Shown here piece by piece: positions 1 to 6,665 of a DNA stretch of 12,073 nucleotides. This DNA is from JBLIKP01 sp047635375. Lineage in GTDB: Bacteria > Bacteroidota > Bacteroidia > Sphingobacteriales > Sphingobacteriaceae. The notes beneath the pieces are model-generated. The model was not told the origin of the DNA. It was given only the letters and a program-made list of their open reading frames with translations, and did not search any database. The position numbers and the translations under genes were made by a program. Positions within the stretch are counted from its first letter, which is position 1, and each line of letters opens with the position of its first letter. The stretch spans positions 1 to 12,073 of the forward strand of contig JBLIKP010000073.1 in assembly GCA_047635375.1 (NCBI GenBank). Direction: 5' to 3'.

Positions 1-504
1 TATTCAGAAGGAATCCTTAAAAATCATTTAGGTTATCTCGAAACTAACCCAAGTGTTTTAAGCAAAATCACTGGACTGGAACATCTAAAATTATTTTGCC
101 AAGCTAGAAACATCACAACTAAAGGACTGAAGGATAAAAACGCTTTTGAATTACCTCTTGAAAAATACGTTAGCACTTATTCTACGGGTATGAAAAAAAA
201 GCTTGCCTTGACGGCAATTTTACTTCAAAAAAATGACATATTTATCCTGGATGAACCATACAATGGGATTGACATTCAAAGTAATCTATTGTTAAACAAA
301 ATCATTCATAAGCTAAAAGACAATGGTAAAATAGTGATATTGTCTTCACACATTTTTAGTACTCTTCAAGAAACTTGTGACAGGTTATTCTACTTAAAGG
401 AGGGGGAGATTAAACAAACACTTGAAAAGGGAGAGTTTAAAAATTTAGAAGAGGAAATGAAGGCAAATATTAAAGAAACATTATTAGAAAACCTCTGGAA
501 TTAA
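1..504 (+). CDS. ABC transporter ATP-binding protein, 3' part only (5' end beyond the left edge)
   Basis: The frame is open from base 1 to the TAA at 502-504, giving 167 visible residues, so the gene starts outside the window; an ATG at 190 is internal. Visible motifs are a Q-loop-like segment near the edge (LGYLETNPSV, with E-T where many homologues have P-Q or P-E), the ABC signature region YSTGMKKKL (nt 178-204), Walker B DIFILDEP (nt 235-258), a D-loop (NGID) and the H-loop His at nt 349-351. Walker A would lie upstream. The pattern resembles ATPases of ABC-2-type exporters, which energise a separate membrane permease from the cytoplasmic side. No permease gene follows, so the partner must be upstream or elsewhere, and the substrate cannot be told. 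The family call is firm; the subfamily is inference. Confidence 0.93.
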   Translation, partial: YSEGILKNHLGYLETNPSVLSKITGLEHLKLFCQARNITTKGLKDKNAFELPLEKYVSTYSTGMKKKLALTAILLQKNDIFILDEPYNGIDIQSNLLLNKIIHKLKDNGKIVILSSHIFSTLQETCDRLFYLKEGEIKQTLEKGEFKNLEEEMKANIKETLLENLWN

Positions 505-531
505 ACTTCAAAATATCAATTTCCCTAAAAA

Positions 532-549
532 ATATTTGCCAGCAAATAT
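532..549. promoter_or_regulatory. 18-bp perfect inverted repeat upstream of the sulfatase gene
   Basis: ATATTTGC and GCAAATAT are perfect 8-base complementary arms around a CA centre, 28 bases after the ABC gene stop and 29 bases before the sulfatase ATG. It could be an operator for a dimeric regulator. As RNA it would need a larger loop, leaving about six base pairs, and no T-tract follows, so a terminator is less likely. In AT-rich DNA such arms occur by chance a few times per 10 kb, so only the intergenic position makes it notable. Confidence 0.35.
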
Positions 550-578
550 CCGTATATTCATATAAGCAATTCCGCGAT

Positions 579-1892
579 ATGAATCGACTAATTAAATTTC
601 TATTAATTTTTTCAATGCTCCTTTCCAATGGCTGTACTTCCAGCACAGACGACAATGATGGAGCAATATTTGGGGGGAAACCTAATATTATATTAATTAT
701 TGCAGATGATTTAGGTCTAGATTATTCTCCAAATTATATCAATGCGGGAGTTAAAGCAAAAATGCCAAATATCGAAAGATTGGCAAAAAATGGGCTAACC
801 TTCCAAAATGTTTGGTCCTATCCTACCTGCACACCTACAAGGTCTTCAATCTTAACCGGAAAATATGGCTTTAGAACCAATGTGACCAAAGTAGGTGATG
901 TACTTTCAACGGATGAGATAATAATTCAAAAACTTCTTGACCGGCAAAAAATTGGTGCTTATAAAAGTGCGGTTTTCGGGAAATGGCATGTTTCCAAACA
1001 ACAAAATCACCCAGCAAACATGGGTATTAAAACCTATGGTGGGCTATTATCAGGCTCTGCTCCATCGTATTGGGATTGGAATATTACTCAAAACGGAGAA
1101 ACAACGCGTTCAAAAGAATACGCCACTACAAAATTCACAAACTTAGCAATTGATTGGATTGAAGAGCAAGAAAACCCTTGGTTCCTTTGGCTTGCCTATA
1201 ACGCTCCTCACGCGCCCTTTCACCTCCCTCCCGCCGACTTACACTCTATGGGCGACCTTCCGTCAGACGAGGCAAGCGTAGCGGCAAACCCCGTGCCTTA
1301 TTATATGGCCATGATAGAATCCATGGATGCTGAAATAGGTAGGCTAATAAATTCACTAAGTGAACAACAAAGGAGAAACACGACCATAATTTTTATTGGG
1401 GACAATGGAACTCCAGCAGAAGTTGCCCAACTCTATCCTAAATCCAAATCCAAAGGGACCATATTTCAGGGAGGCATTAATGTTCCAATGATAGTTTCTG
1501 GACGTAATGTAGGACGTATTGGCCAATCTGAAAATGCACTAATACATGTAGTGGATTTATTTGCAACCATTGCCGACATAGCCGGCGTAGCGGAACCTGT
1601 AGGAATGGATAGCAAAAGTTTTAAGCAACTTCTAACCAATCCTGATGGCCCTAGAAGAAAATTTGTATACGCCGAAAACGGGAAATTCAACAACCCAAGT
1701 GACGTCACTATCCGGAATCAAACACATAAATATGTAAAGTTTACAAATGGGGAGGAAGCCTTTTACAACCTTGTAGCAAACCCCTATGAAACCCAAAATT
1801 TACTAACCGTTTCTGGGGGACGATTAGGAGAATTGGAGCAAGTTTACTTTGATGATTTAAAACAAAAATTAAAAGATTTACGAGGATGGTAG
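579..1892 (+). CDS. Sulfatase (S1 family, Cys-type), predicted surface lipoprotein
   Basis: A 437-residue sulfatase that would hydrolyse sulfate esters, in this phylum usually on algal or host polysaccharides. Residues 1-19 form a lipoprotein signal ending in LLSNGC with Cys19 as the lipidated residue. The mature start TSSTDDND is Ser/Asp-rich, like flavobacterial lipoprotein export signals, so an outer-surface location is inferred. Catalytic features: metal ligands D43-D44 (IIADD), the formylglycine motif C84-T-P-T-R88, K135 and H137 (GKWH), H211 (APHAPFH), D275-N276 (GDNG) and K292 in KGTIFQGG. C84 must be converted to formylglycine by a maturase (FGE or anSME); none is encoded here. There is no SusC/SusD pair, glycoside hydrolase or second sulfatase nearby, so it looks like an orphan and its substrate is unknown. 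Codons around 1201-1300 are unusually GC-rich. The start was chosen because it yields the signal peptide directly. Confidence 0.93.
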   Translation: MNRLIKFLLIFSMLLSNGCTSSTDDNDGAIFGGKPNIILIIADDLGLDYSPNYINAGVKAKMPNIERLAKNGLTFQNVWSYPTCTPTRSSILTGKYGFRTNVTKVGDVLSTDEIIIQKLLDRQKIGAYKSAVFGKWHVSKQQNHPANMGIKTYGGLLSGSAPSYWDWNITQNGETTRSKEYATTKFTNLAIDWIEEQENPWFLWLAYNAPHAPFHLPPADLHSMGDLPSDEASVAANPVPYYMAMIESMDAEIGRLINSLSEQQRRNTTIIFIGDNGTPAEVAQLYPKSKSKGTIFQGGINVPMIVSGRNVGRIGQSENALIHVVDLFATIADIAGVAEPVGMDSKSFKQLLTNPDGPRRKFVYAENGKFNNPSDVTIRNQTHKYVKFTNGEEAFYNLVANPYETQNLLTVSGGRLGELEQVYFDDLKQKLKDLRGW

Positions 1893-1921
1893 GTTATTTA
1901 AGAACATAACCTTCCTCCTCG
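1881..1921 (+). terminator. Strong hairpin over the sulfatase stop codon, putative transcription terminator
   Basis: The left arm (1881-1897, CGAGGA then TGGT then AGGTTAT) pairs with the right arm (1906-1921, ATAACCT then TCC then TCCTCG). Seven inner and six outer base pairs flank a short internal mismatch, and the loop is eight bases. The stem includes the TAG stop. No T-run follows immediately (a T5 occurs about 25 bases later), so intrinsic termination is inferred from the stem alone. It separates the sulfatase gene from ltaE. Confidence 0.6.
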
Positions 1922-1973
1922 ACTGTTGATTCCAATTAAAATCTTTTTACTAATTTTCGGAAAAAGTGATTTC

Positions 1974-2993
1974 ATGAAAATAGACTTTCGAAGTGATACT
2001 GTAACAAAGCCATCCAAGAAAATGCTTCAATACATGCTTGATGCAGAAGTTGGGGACGACGTTTTTGGTGACGATCCAACCGTTAACAAATTGCAGGCTA
2101 TGGCTGCAAAAATGTTCGGTAAGGAGGCCGCTATTTTTTGCCCCTCCGGGACAATGACAAATCAAATAGCAATTAATGTCCATACACAGCCTGGAGACGA
2201 AGTAATTTGTCATGAAAACGCTCATATTTATCGTTATGAAGGAGGAGGAATGGCGAAAAATTCTGGAGTATCGCCTAGATTTTTAAAAGGGAATTCCGGT
2301 TTAATTTATTCAGATGACATTCCTGATTGTATTAATCCAGACGATCCCCACTTCTCAAAAACGACTTTAGTTTCTTTAGAAGATACTATGAATAAAGGTG
2401 GCGGTATCTATTACGATTACGAAGAAATAAAAAGAATTTCAAAGACTTGCAAAGAAAATAATTTAGCCCTTCATCTTGATGGAGCCAGAGTATTTAATGC
2501 TTTGGCGGAAACTAAAGTGAATTTAGTTGAATATGGGAGTCAATTTGATTCCATATCAATTTGCCTTTCCAAAGGTTTGGGAGCACCTGTCGGTTCTTTA
2601 TTATTGGGGAAAACTGATTTTATAAAACAAGCAATTAGAGTTAGAAAATCTTTCGGTGGAGGAATGCGTCAGGCTGGCTTTCTTGCTGCAGCCGGAATTT
2701 TCGCCCTTGAGCACAATGTAAGTAAGCTAAAGGATGATCATGACAAGGCTAGGACAATTGCTAAAGCTCTAGAAAATGTATCGTGGGTGGAAGGAATACT
2801 TCCGGTTTATACAAACATAGTAATTGCGAAAATCGACCCAAAAATAGGAGAGAAACGTGCACTGGCACTTTTAGAAGATCAAGATGTTTTAGCCGTTGCA
2901 TTTGGAAAAAATCTAATCCGTTTGGTGAGTCACCTTGATATAAACGAAAATCATATTCTGGAATTCACGAGCAGAATAAAAAAACTCAATTAA
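1974..2993 (+). CDS. ltaE: Low-specificity L-threonine aldolase (PLP-dependent)
   Basis: A 339-residue fold-type I PLP enzyme that cleaves L-threonine/L-allo-threonine to glycine and acetaldehyde in the cytoplasm. Visible signatures are the N-terminal DFRSDTVTKPS, the GDDVFGDDPTVN segment, SGTMTNQ (about residues 58-64, phosphate binding), ENAHIYRYEGGG with His84 expected to stack on the cofactor, LHLDGAR with Asp169 and Arg172, and the Schiff-base lysine K200 in SICLSKGLGAPVG. Length matches the family (about 330-345). A TTG at 1926 would add 16 residues with no family counterpart, so the ATG at 1974 is chosen. It stands alone between the hairpin upstream and a 97-base gap downstream. Nothing appears to be missing. 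Confidence 0.95.
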   Translation: MKIDFRSDTVTKPSKKMLQYMLDAEVGDDVFGDDPTVNKLQAMAAKMFGKEAAIFCPSGTMTNQIAINVHTQPGDEVICHENAHIYRYEGGGMAKNSGVSPRFLKGNSGLIYSDDIPDCINPDDPHFSKTTLVSLEDTMNKGGGIYYDYEEIKRISKTCKENNLALHLDGARVFNALAETKVNLVEYGSQFDSISICLSKGLGAPVGSLLLGKTDFIKQAIRVRKSFGGGMRQAGFLAAAGIFALEHNVSKLKDDHDKARTIAKALENVSWVEGILPVYTNIVIAKIDPKIGEKRALALLEDQDVLAVAFGKNLIRLVSHLDINENHILEFTSRIKKLN

Positions 2994-3007
2994 CTATTCA
3001 TAGCAAA

Positions 3008-3024
3008 TTGCTTAATCGAAGCAA
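3008..3024 (+). terminator. Small stem-loop after ltaE, weak terminator candidate
   Basis: TTGCTT and AAGCAA form six base pairs around a five-base loop, 14 bases after the ltaE stop. It is followed by an A-run, not a T-run, so it may be only a weak terminator or chance. An overlapping short palindrome (AGCAAATTGCT, 3002-3012) competes with it. Confidence 0.25.
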
Positions 3025-3067
3025 AAATAACCTCACAAATTGACCTTTCTCTTTAAAGAAATTCATT

Positions 3068-3084
3068 TACTTTGAGTCAAAGTA
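3068..3084. promoter_or_regulatory. 17-bp perfect palindrome just upstream of the YejK/NA37-family gene
   Basis: TACTTTGA-G-TCAAAGTA is a perfect dyad with 8-base arms, ending six bases before the ATG at 3091. The left arm TACTTTG resembles the Bacteroidota -7 promoter element (TAnnTTTG) with one spacer base fewer. A dimeric regulator bound here would block transcription or translation initiation of the cluster. I see no well-spaced -33 TTG; the nearest (3040-3042) is too far. Operator function is inference. Confidence 0.4.
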
Positions 3085-3090
3085 TAATTT

Positions 3091-4134
3091 ATGAGCACTA
3101 TTGATTATTCTGTGGTTAGAATCCAAAAACTTGCTACACATAATGTTAGAAATAAAGAGGAGGAAGCAGGCTTAACCCTATCCCAAAACCTTTCGGCATA
3201 CGAACCGGAAACGGAAAAACATCTTGCCACTTATTTCCTTCAACCTTTCAAAAATTTGGAGTTTTTTAAGTTTGATCACTCCGAAGACATCACCATGAAC
3301 GAAGTTTATTTAATCGTTCAAAACCTCTTCGCCGACCAATCCGAATTTCTCGAAGACTCTCAAAATATTGCTAAATTACTTTTCGAGGCTTCTGACCATC
3401 CAAAAATAAAATCGGGAAAATTGACTGTTTGCCATTTTACAAACATTGCTCTTCATGCAATGAATTATGAGGCGATCGGAATATTCAAAAGTGAAACAGA
3501 TACTCCATTTTTAAAAATAATGGACGATGAAGATTCATATTTTTTCAATCATGAAAAAGGATTTGATCTTAAAGGGGTAGATAAAGCGTGCTTAATCTTA
3601 AATACAAATGAAAGTGAGGGTTTCAAAATTCTCCTTCATGATGCCAACAAGTCTGGGGATGCTCATTTTTGGCGTGAAGAGTTTTTAAAAGTAACCCCTT
3701 TTGAGGATGAATATCACCACACAAAAAACGTGATGAATGTGACCAAAAATTTCGTCACGCAACATTTAGATAATGAGATTCCAGTAAGTAAAACAGAAAA
3801 AATCGATTTGCTAAATCGCTCAATGGACTACTTCAAAAAGAATGAAAATTTTGAACGAAAAACATTTGAGGATGAAGTTTTGAAGGAAGACGAAATGATA
3901 AATTCATACCGAAACTATGAAGAAACTTTTTTCGCCGACAATAATTTAACACCATCTGACACTTTTGAAATAAACGACCAAGCGGTTAAAAAACAATCAC
4001 GGATTTTTAAAAGTGTGCTTAAATTGGATAAGAATTTTCACGTTTACATACACGGAAAAAAAGAACTAATTGAACAAGGAAGGGAAGATGATGGTCGGAA
4101 ATTCTACAAAATCTATTACGAAATCGAGAACTAG
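3091..4134 (+). CDS. Nucleoid-associated protein of the YejK/NA37 family
   Basis: A 347-residue protein whose sequence matches the NA37 (YejK) family in order and in length (E. coli YejK is 335 residues). It opens with an Ile-Asp-rich strand and IQKLATHNVRNK, then LSAYEPETEKHLATYFLQPF, then FDHSEDITMNEVYLIVQNLF and LFEASDHPKIKSGKLTVCHF. The middle has GIFKSETDTPFLKI and a Glu/Asp-rich region, and the C-terminal third is highly charged. E. coli YejK is found with the nucleoid and binds DNA, but its detailed role is poorly defined, and the same holds here. It is the first gene of a tight + strand run, with the next start 16 bases after its stop, and it carries a perfect palindrome just before its ATG. 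There is no signal peptide or membrane segment; it should be cytoplasmic. Confidence 0.85.
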   Translation: MSTIDYSVVRIQKLATHNVRNKEEEAGLTLSQNLSAYEPETEKHLATYFLQPFKNLEFFKFDHSEDITMNEVYLIVQNLFADQSEFLEDSQNIAKLLFEASDHPKIKSGKLTVCHFTNIALHAMNYEAIGIFKSETDTPFLKIMDDEDSYFFNHEKGFDLKGVDKACLILNTNESEGFKILLHDANKSGDAHFWREEFLKVTPFEDEYHHTKNVMNVTKNFVTQHLDNEIPVSKTEKIDLLNRSMDYFKKNENFERKTFEDEVLKEDEMINSYRNYEETFFADNNLTPSDTFEINDQAVKKQSRIFKSVLKLDKNFHVYIHGKKELIEQGREDDGRKFYKIYYEIEN

Positions 4135-4150
4135 AATTAAACTGTAGCTC

Positions 4151-5018
4151 GTGGGAAATTTAGAGATTTGGTTAGCTCAGGATAATGTAAAACGCATAAT
4201 CGCTTTAGGATTTATCCTGCTTTGTGTATTTACATTGTTGTTTTTCATAAAAAGAGCAATAAATAAAAAAATCACCAATACCGACCACAGATATAGAACC
4301 CGTAAGGTTGCAAACCTTTTAGGTTACGTTCTATTTATTGCCTCTATTATGTTTGTTTATAACAACAAGCTTGGAGGTGTTGTAGTTGCCTTAGGAGTTA
4401 TTGGCGCAGGTGTTGCATTCGTTTTACAGGAGGTTATCACAAGTATTGCTGGATGGTTATCCATATTAATGTCAGACGCTGTAAAAGTTGGAAACCGCTT
4501 AAAAATTGGAAACATTAAAGGTGATATTATCGACATAGGGGTTTTAAAAACCACCCTTATGGAAATTGGCGATTGGCTAGACGGAGACCTTTACAACGGT
4601 CGAATAGTAACTATAGCAAACAGCTTCGTATTTAAAGAAAGTGTCCATAATTATAGCGGGGAATTTCCTTTTCTTTGGGATGAAATCAAAATTCCAATAA
4701 GGACCGAAGGCGATTTCAAACTTGCCGGCAAAATATTTGATCAAGTATGAAATTTGTGGAGAATACTCCAAAGACAGCTTACTAACCTGGCAGTCAATGA
4801 CAAAAAAATTCAGGGTAGAAAATGCAAATGTCAACCCTACAGTTATACCAAGCTTCGACGAAGACTGGATAACGTTTACATTAAGATATGTAGTCAACTA
4901 TAAAGAAAGACGGGGGACAAAAGACAAGATTTATAAAAGACTTTTGGAGGAAATAAATAAAAATCCTGAAATTATGATTGGCACTTCTGCCCTTGAGGTG
5001 ACCTCAATAAAACAATAA
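4151..5018 (+). pseudogene. Small MscS-type mechanosensitive channel, interrupted by a frameshift near 4748
   Basis: A GTG-initiated frame (4151-4750, 199 residues) encodes the N-terminal part. Helices lie at about residues 13-34 and 52-70, followed by the Gly/Ala-rich pore helix 75-108 (GVIGAGVAFVLQEVITSIAGW) and the start of the beta domain (VKVGNRLKIGNIKGDIIDIG). It stops at TGA 4748-4750. The rest of the cytoplasmic domain (KKFRVENANVNPTV, then DEDWITFTLRYVV) continues one base later, from GAA 4749 to TAA 5016-5018. Dropping one base at about 4748 restores a continuous protein of about 288 residues, a normal size for small MscS channels, which release solutes on hypo-osmotic shock. No slippery heptamer is visible, so programmed frameshifting is unlikely. 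It is either a young pseudogene or a sequencing error. Its final TAA overlaps the next ATG (TAATG). Confidence 0.85.
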
Positions 5019-5881
5019 TGGAAACCCTTGAAAATCAATATTTAATTGCAAAGATAAATCCGGTTGGCGCCGAATTAAAATCTCTAGTATTTAAGCCAAC
5101 CCATAATGAAATAATTTGGCAAGGTAATGATGAGTTTTGGAACCGATCAGCTCCAATTCTTTTTCCTTTTGTCGGAAAGTTACGTGAAAACAGCTACCAG
5201 TATGGGAATAAAATCTATAAAATGGATCAACATGGATTTGCTCGGGATCAACCTTTCGAGGTTGTTAAAAATACAGGGGATAAAATCACTCTTCGGTTAT
5301 CAGAAAACCCCGAAACGTATAAAAACTACCCTTTCAAATTTGAGTTATTTGTCACTTATTTTCTAACCGAAAACACAATTACCACCACTTTTTTGGTGAA
5401 CAATACTCATCCAGCACAACCTTTATTATTTAGCCTTGGCGGTCACCCTGCTTTCAATGTTGATTTAATGCCAATTTCCAATTATCAATTGATCTTTAAC
5501 AAACCCGATAAGCTAGAAAGGCACCTTTTAATTGACGGCTTATTTTCTGGGGAAACGGAATCCCTTAAGTTAAAAAATCAAGGGCTTAAATTAACTGAAG
5601 ATTTGTTTTCAAACGATGCATTGGTCTTTAAAAATCTAAAAACAACTTTCTTGAAACTTGAAAATTTGGAAGCAGATTACTCCATAGAATTTGAGTTTAA
5701 TAACTTCCCATACCTTGGTATTTGGAAAAAACCAAATGCCCCATTTATTTGCCTTGAGCCATGGTGTGGCTTAGCCGATAATATTGAATTTACAGAGCAG
5801 CTAATTGATAAGGAAGGTATTAATGTTTTAAATTTTGGTGAAATTTTTACTCGTAGTTATTCAATAACCCCATCATTATAA
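5018..5881 (+). CDS. Aldose 1-epimerase family protein (LacX-like)
   Basis: A 287-residue galactose-mutarotase-fold protein that would interconvert alpha and beta anomers of a sugar or sugar phosphate. The family hallmarks are all visible: N-terminal NPVGAELKSL; WNRSAPILFPFVGKL; H72 in MDQHGFARD; H143 in SLGGHPAFNV; and the catalytic Glu candidate E247 in CLEPWCGLAD. It is shorter than classical GalM (about 340) and matches the LacX-type subgroup. The true substrate is not deducible because no sugar pathway genes are adjacent. The ATG shares one base with the stop of the broken channel gene and its own stop is three bases before the DUF1801-type gene, so it lies inside a single tight transcription unit. 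It is cytoplasmic, with no signal peptide, and the reading frame is intact. Confidence 0.92.
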   Translation: METLENQYLIAKINPVGAELKSLVFKPTHNEIIWQGNDEFWNRSAPILFPFVGKLRENSYQYGNKIYKMDQHGFARDQPFEVVKNTGDKITLRLSENPETYKNYPFKFELFVTYFLTENTITTTFLVNNTHPAQPLLFSLGGHPAFNVDLMPISNYQLIFNKPDKLERHLLIDGLFSGETESLKLKNQGLKLTEDLFSNDALVFKNLKTTFLKLENLEADYSIEFEFNNFPYLGIWKKPNAPFICLEPWCGLADNIEFTEQLIDKEGINVLNFGEIFTRSYSITPSL

Positions 5882-5884
5882 TCC

Positions 5885-6339
5885 ATGCAATCTAAAGCCA
5901 CAACAGTAAAAGAATATCTAATCCAAATCCCCGAGGAGAGCCAAGTAGCCTTTGACAAATTAAGAAATATCATTCTAAAAAATCTCCCTGAGGGATTTTC
6001 AGAACAAGTGAATTACGGAATGGTTGGATTTGTTGTTCCGCACAGTATTTATCCAAATCGCTACCACTGCTCAGCAAAGGATCCTTTACCGTTTGCCAAC
6101 ATTACGAATCAAAAGAATTCATCGCATTTTACCCTATGGGGATTTATGCCGGCAAGGAGCTTTTAGATTGGTTTGTAGCCGAATACCCAAAATATTCTAC
6201 GCGTAAACTAGATATGGGTAAAAGCTGTGTAAGGTTTAAAAAAATAGAGGACAACCCGTTTGATCTTATCGGGGAATTGATGAAAAAAATTTAGGTAGAG
6301 CAATGGGTTGAATTATATGAAGCCCGTTTAAAGCGTTAA
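5885..6339 (+). pseudogene. DUF1801 (YdhG-like) protein gene, broken by a frameshift and a nonsense codon
   Basis: The open frame (5885-6166) encodes a good DUF1801 N-terminus (VKEYLIQIPEE, then VNYGMVGFVVPHSIYP) up to residue 77 or so, and then loses similarity. Homology resumes in the -1 frame at about 6118 (FIAFYPMGIYAGKELLDWF, then KLDMGKSCVRFKKIED, then DLIGELMKKI). Restoring one base near 6115-6118 therefore joins the halves. A TAG at 6292-6294 then interrupts this second frame, yet the same frame continues as VEQWVELYEARLKR to a natural TAA at 6337-6339, one base before the next gene. Family members typically end with just such a V-x-Q-W-I/V-E-x-Y-E tail, so the TAG is a premature stop. 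Two independent lesions make this a real pseudogene. The family function is unknown; the fold is YdhG-like. Confidence 0.88.
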
Positions 6340-6340
6340 A

Positions 6341-6661
6341 ATGAAAATAGCAAGAACACCAAAACCACCATATTATTCAGTAATATTCACGTCCAAAATG
6401 ACCGATAAAAGCAACGGTTATTCCCAGATGTCGGATTGGATGAACGATTTAGTCAATGAACAACCAGGGTTTCTCGGGGTTGAAAGCGCACGAAACGAAT
6501 TAGGAATTACGGTTTCTTATTGGGAAAGTTTGGAGGCCATAAAAAATTGGAAGAAACACCAAGATCATTTAAAGGCGCAAGCTAAGGGAAAGCAAAAATG
6601 GTACTCACAATACACAGTTAGGATTGCGAAAGTAGAACATGAATATTCATTTGAAGCCTAG
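6341..6661 (+). CDS. Antibiotic biosynthesis monooxygenase (ABM)-fold protein
   Basis: A 106-residue protein with the ABM ferredoxin-like dimeric alpha-beta barrel pattern. It runs PYYSVIFTSKMTD, then MSDWMNDLVNEQPGFLGVES, then GITVSYWESLEAIKNWKKHQDH (the conserved W-K-x-H/Q-x-x-H region), then KGKQKWYSQYTVRIAKVEHEYSF at the end. This subgroup is common in bacteria and mostly uncharacterised. Proven relatives are cofactor-free oxygenases or stress-induced quinol/heme-handling proteins, so an actual oxygenase activity is not established. The start follows the true end of the broken DUF1801 gene by one base, showing the two were once tightly packed. The stop lies four bases before the ATP-grasp ATG, so co-expression with the ligase is likely. 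Confidence 0.85.
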   Translation: MKIARTPKPPYYSVIFTSKMTDKSNGYSQMSDWMNDLVNEQPGFLGVESARNELGITVSYWESLEAIKNWKKHQDHLKAQAKGKQKWYSQYTVRIAKVEHEYSFEA

Positions 6662-6665
6662 CTCC

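Noticed and set aside
1926..1973. TTG-initiated N-terminal extension of the threonine aldolase (MIPIKIFLLIFGKSDF)
   Set aside because: The family starts at the MKIDFRSDT position; the extension is hydrophobic but too short and poorly formed for a signal peptide, and begins right at the end of a terminator hairpin.
4722..5018. Separate small 98-residue protein starting at ATG 4722
   Set aside because: From residue 10 onward it is plainly the C-terminal part of the MscS channel; the first nine residues are out-of-frame channel sequence, so it is a frameshift product and not an independent gene.
6639..6665. Upstream ATG for the ATP-grasp gene
   Set aside because: It would overlap the ABM gene by 23 bases and adds residues with no expected family match; the ATG at 6666 gives a typical MKYDVTIL start.
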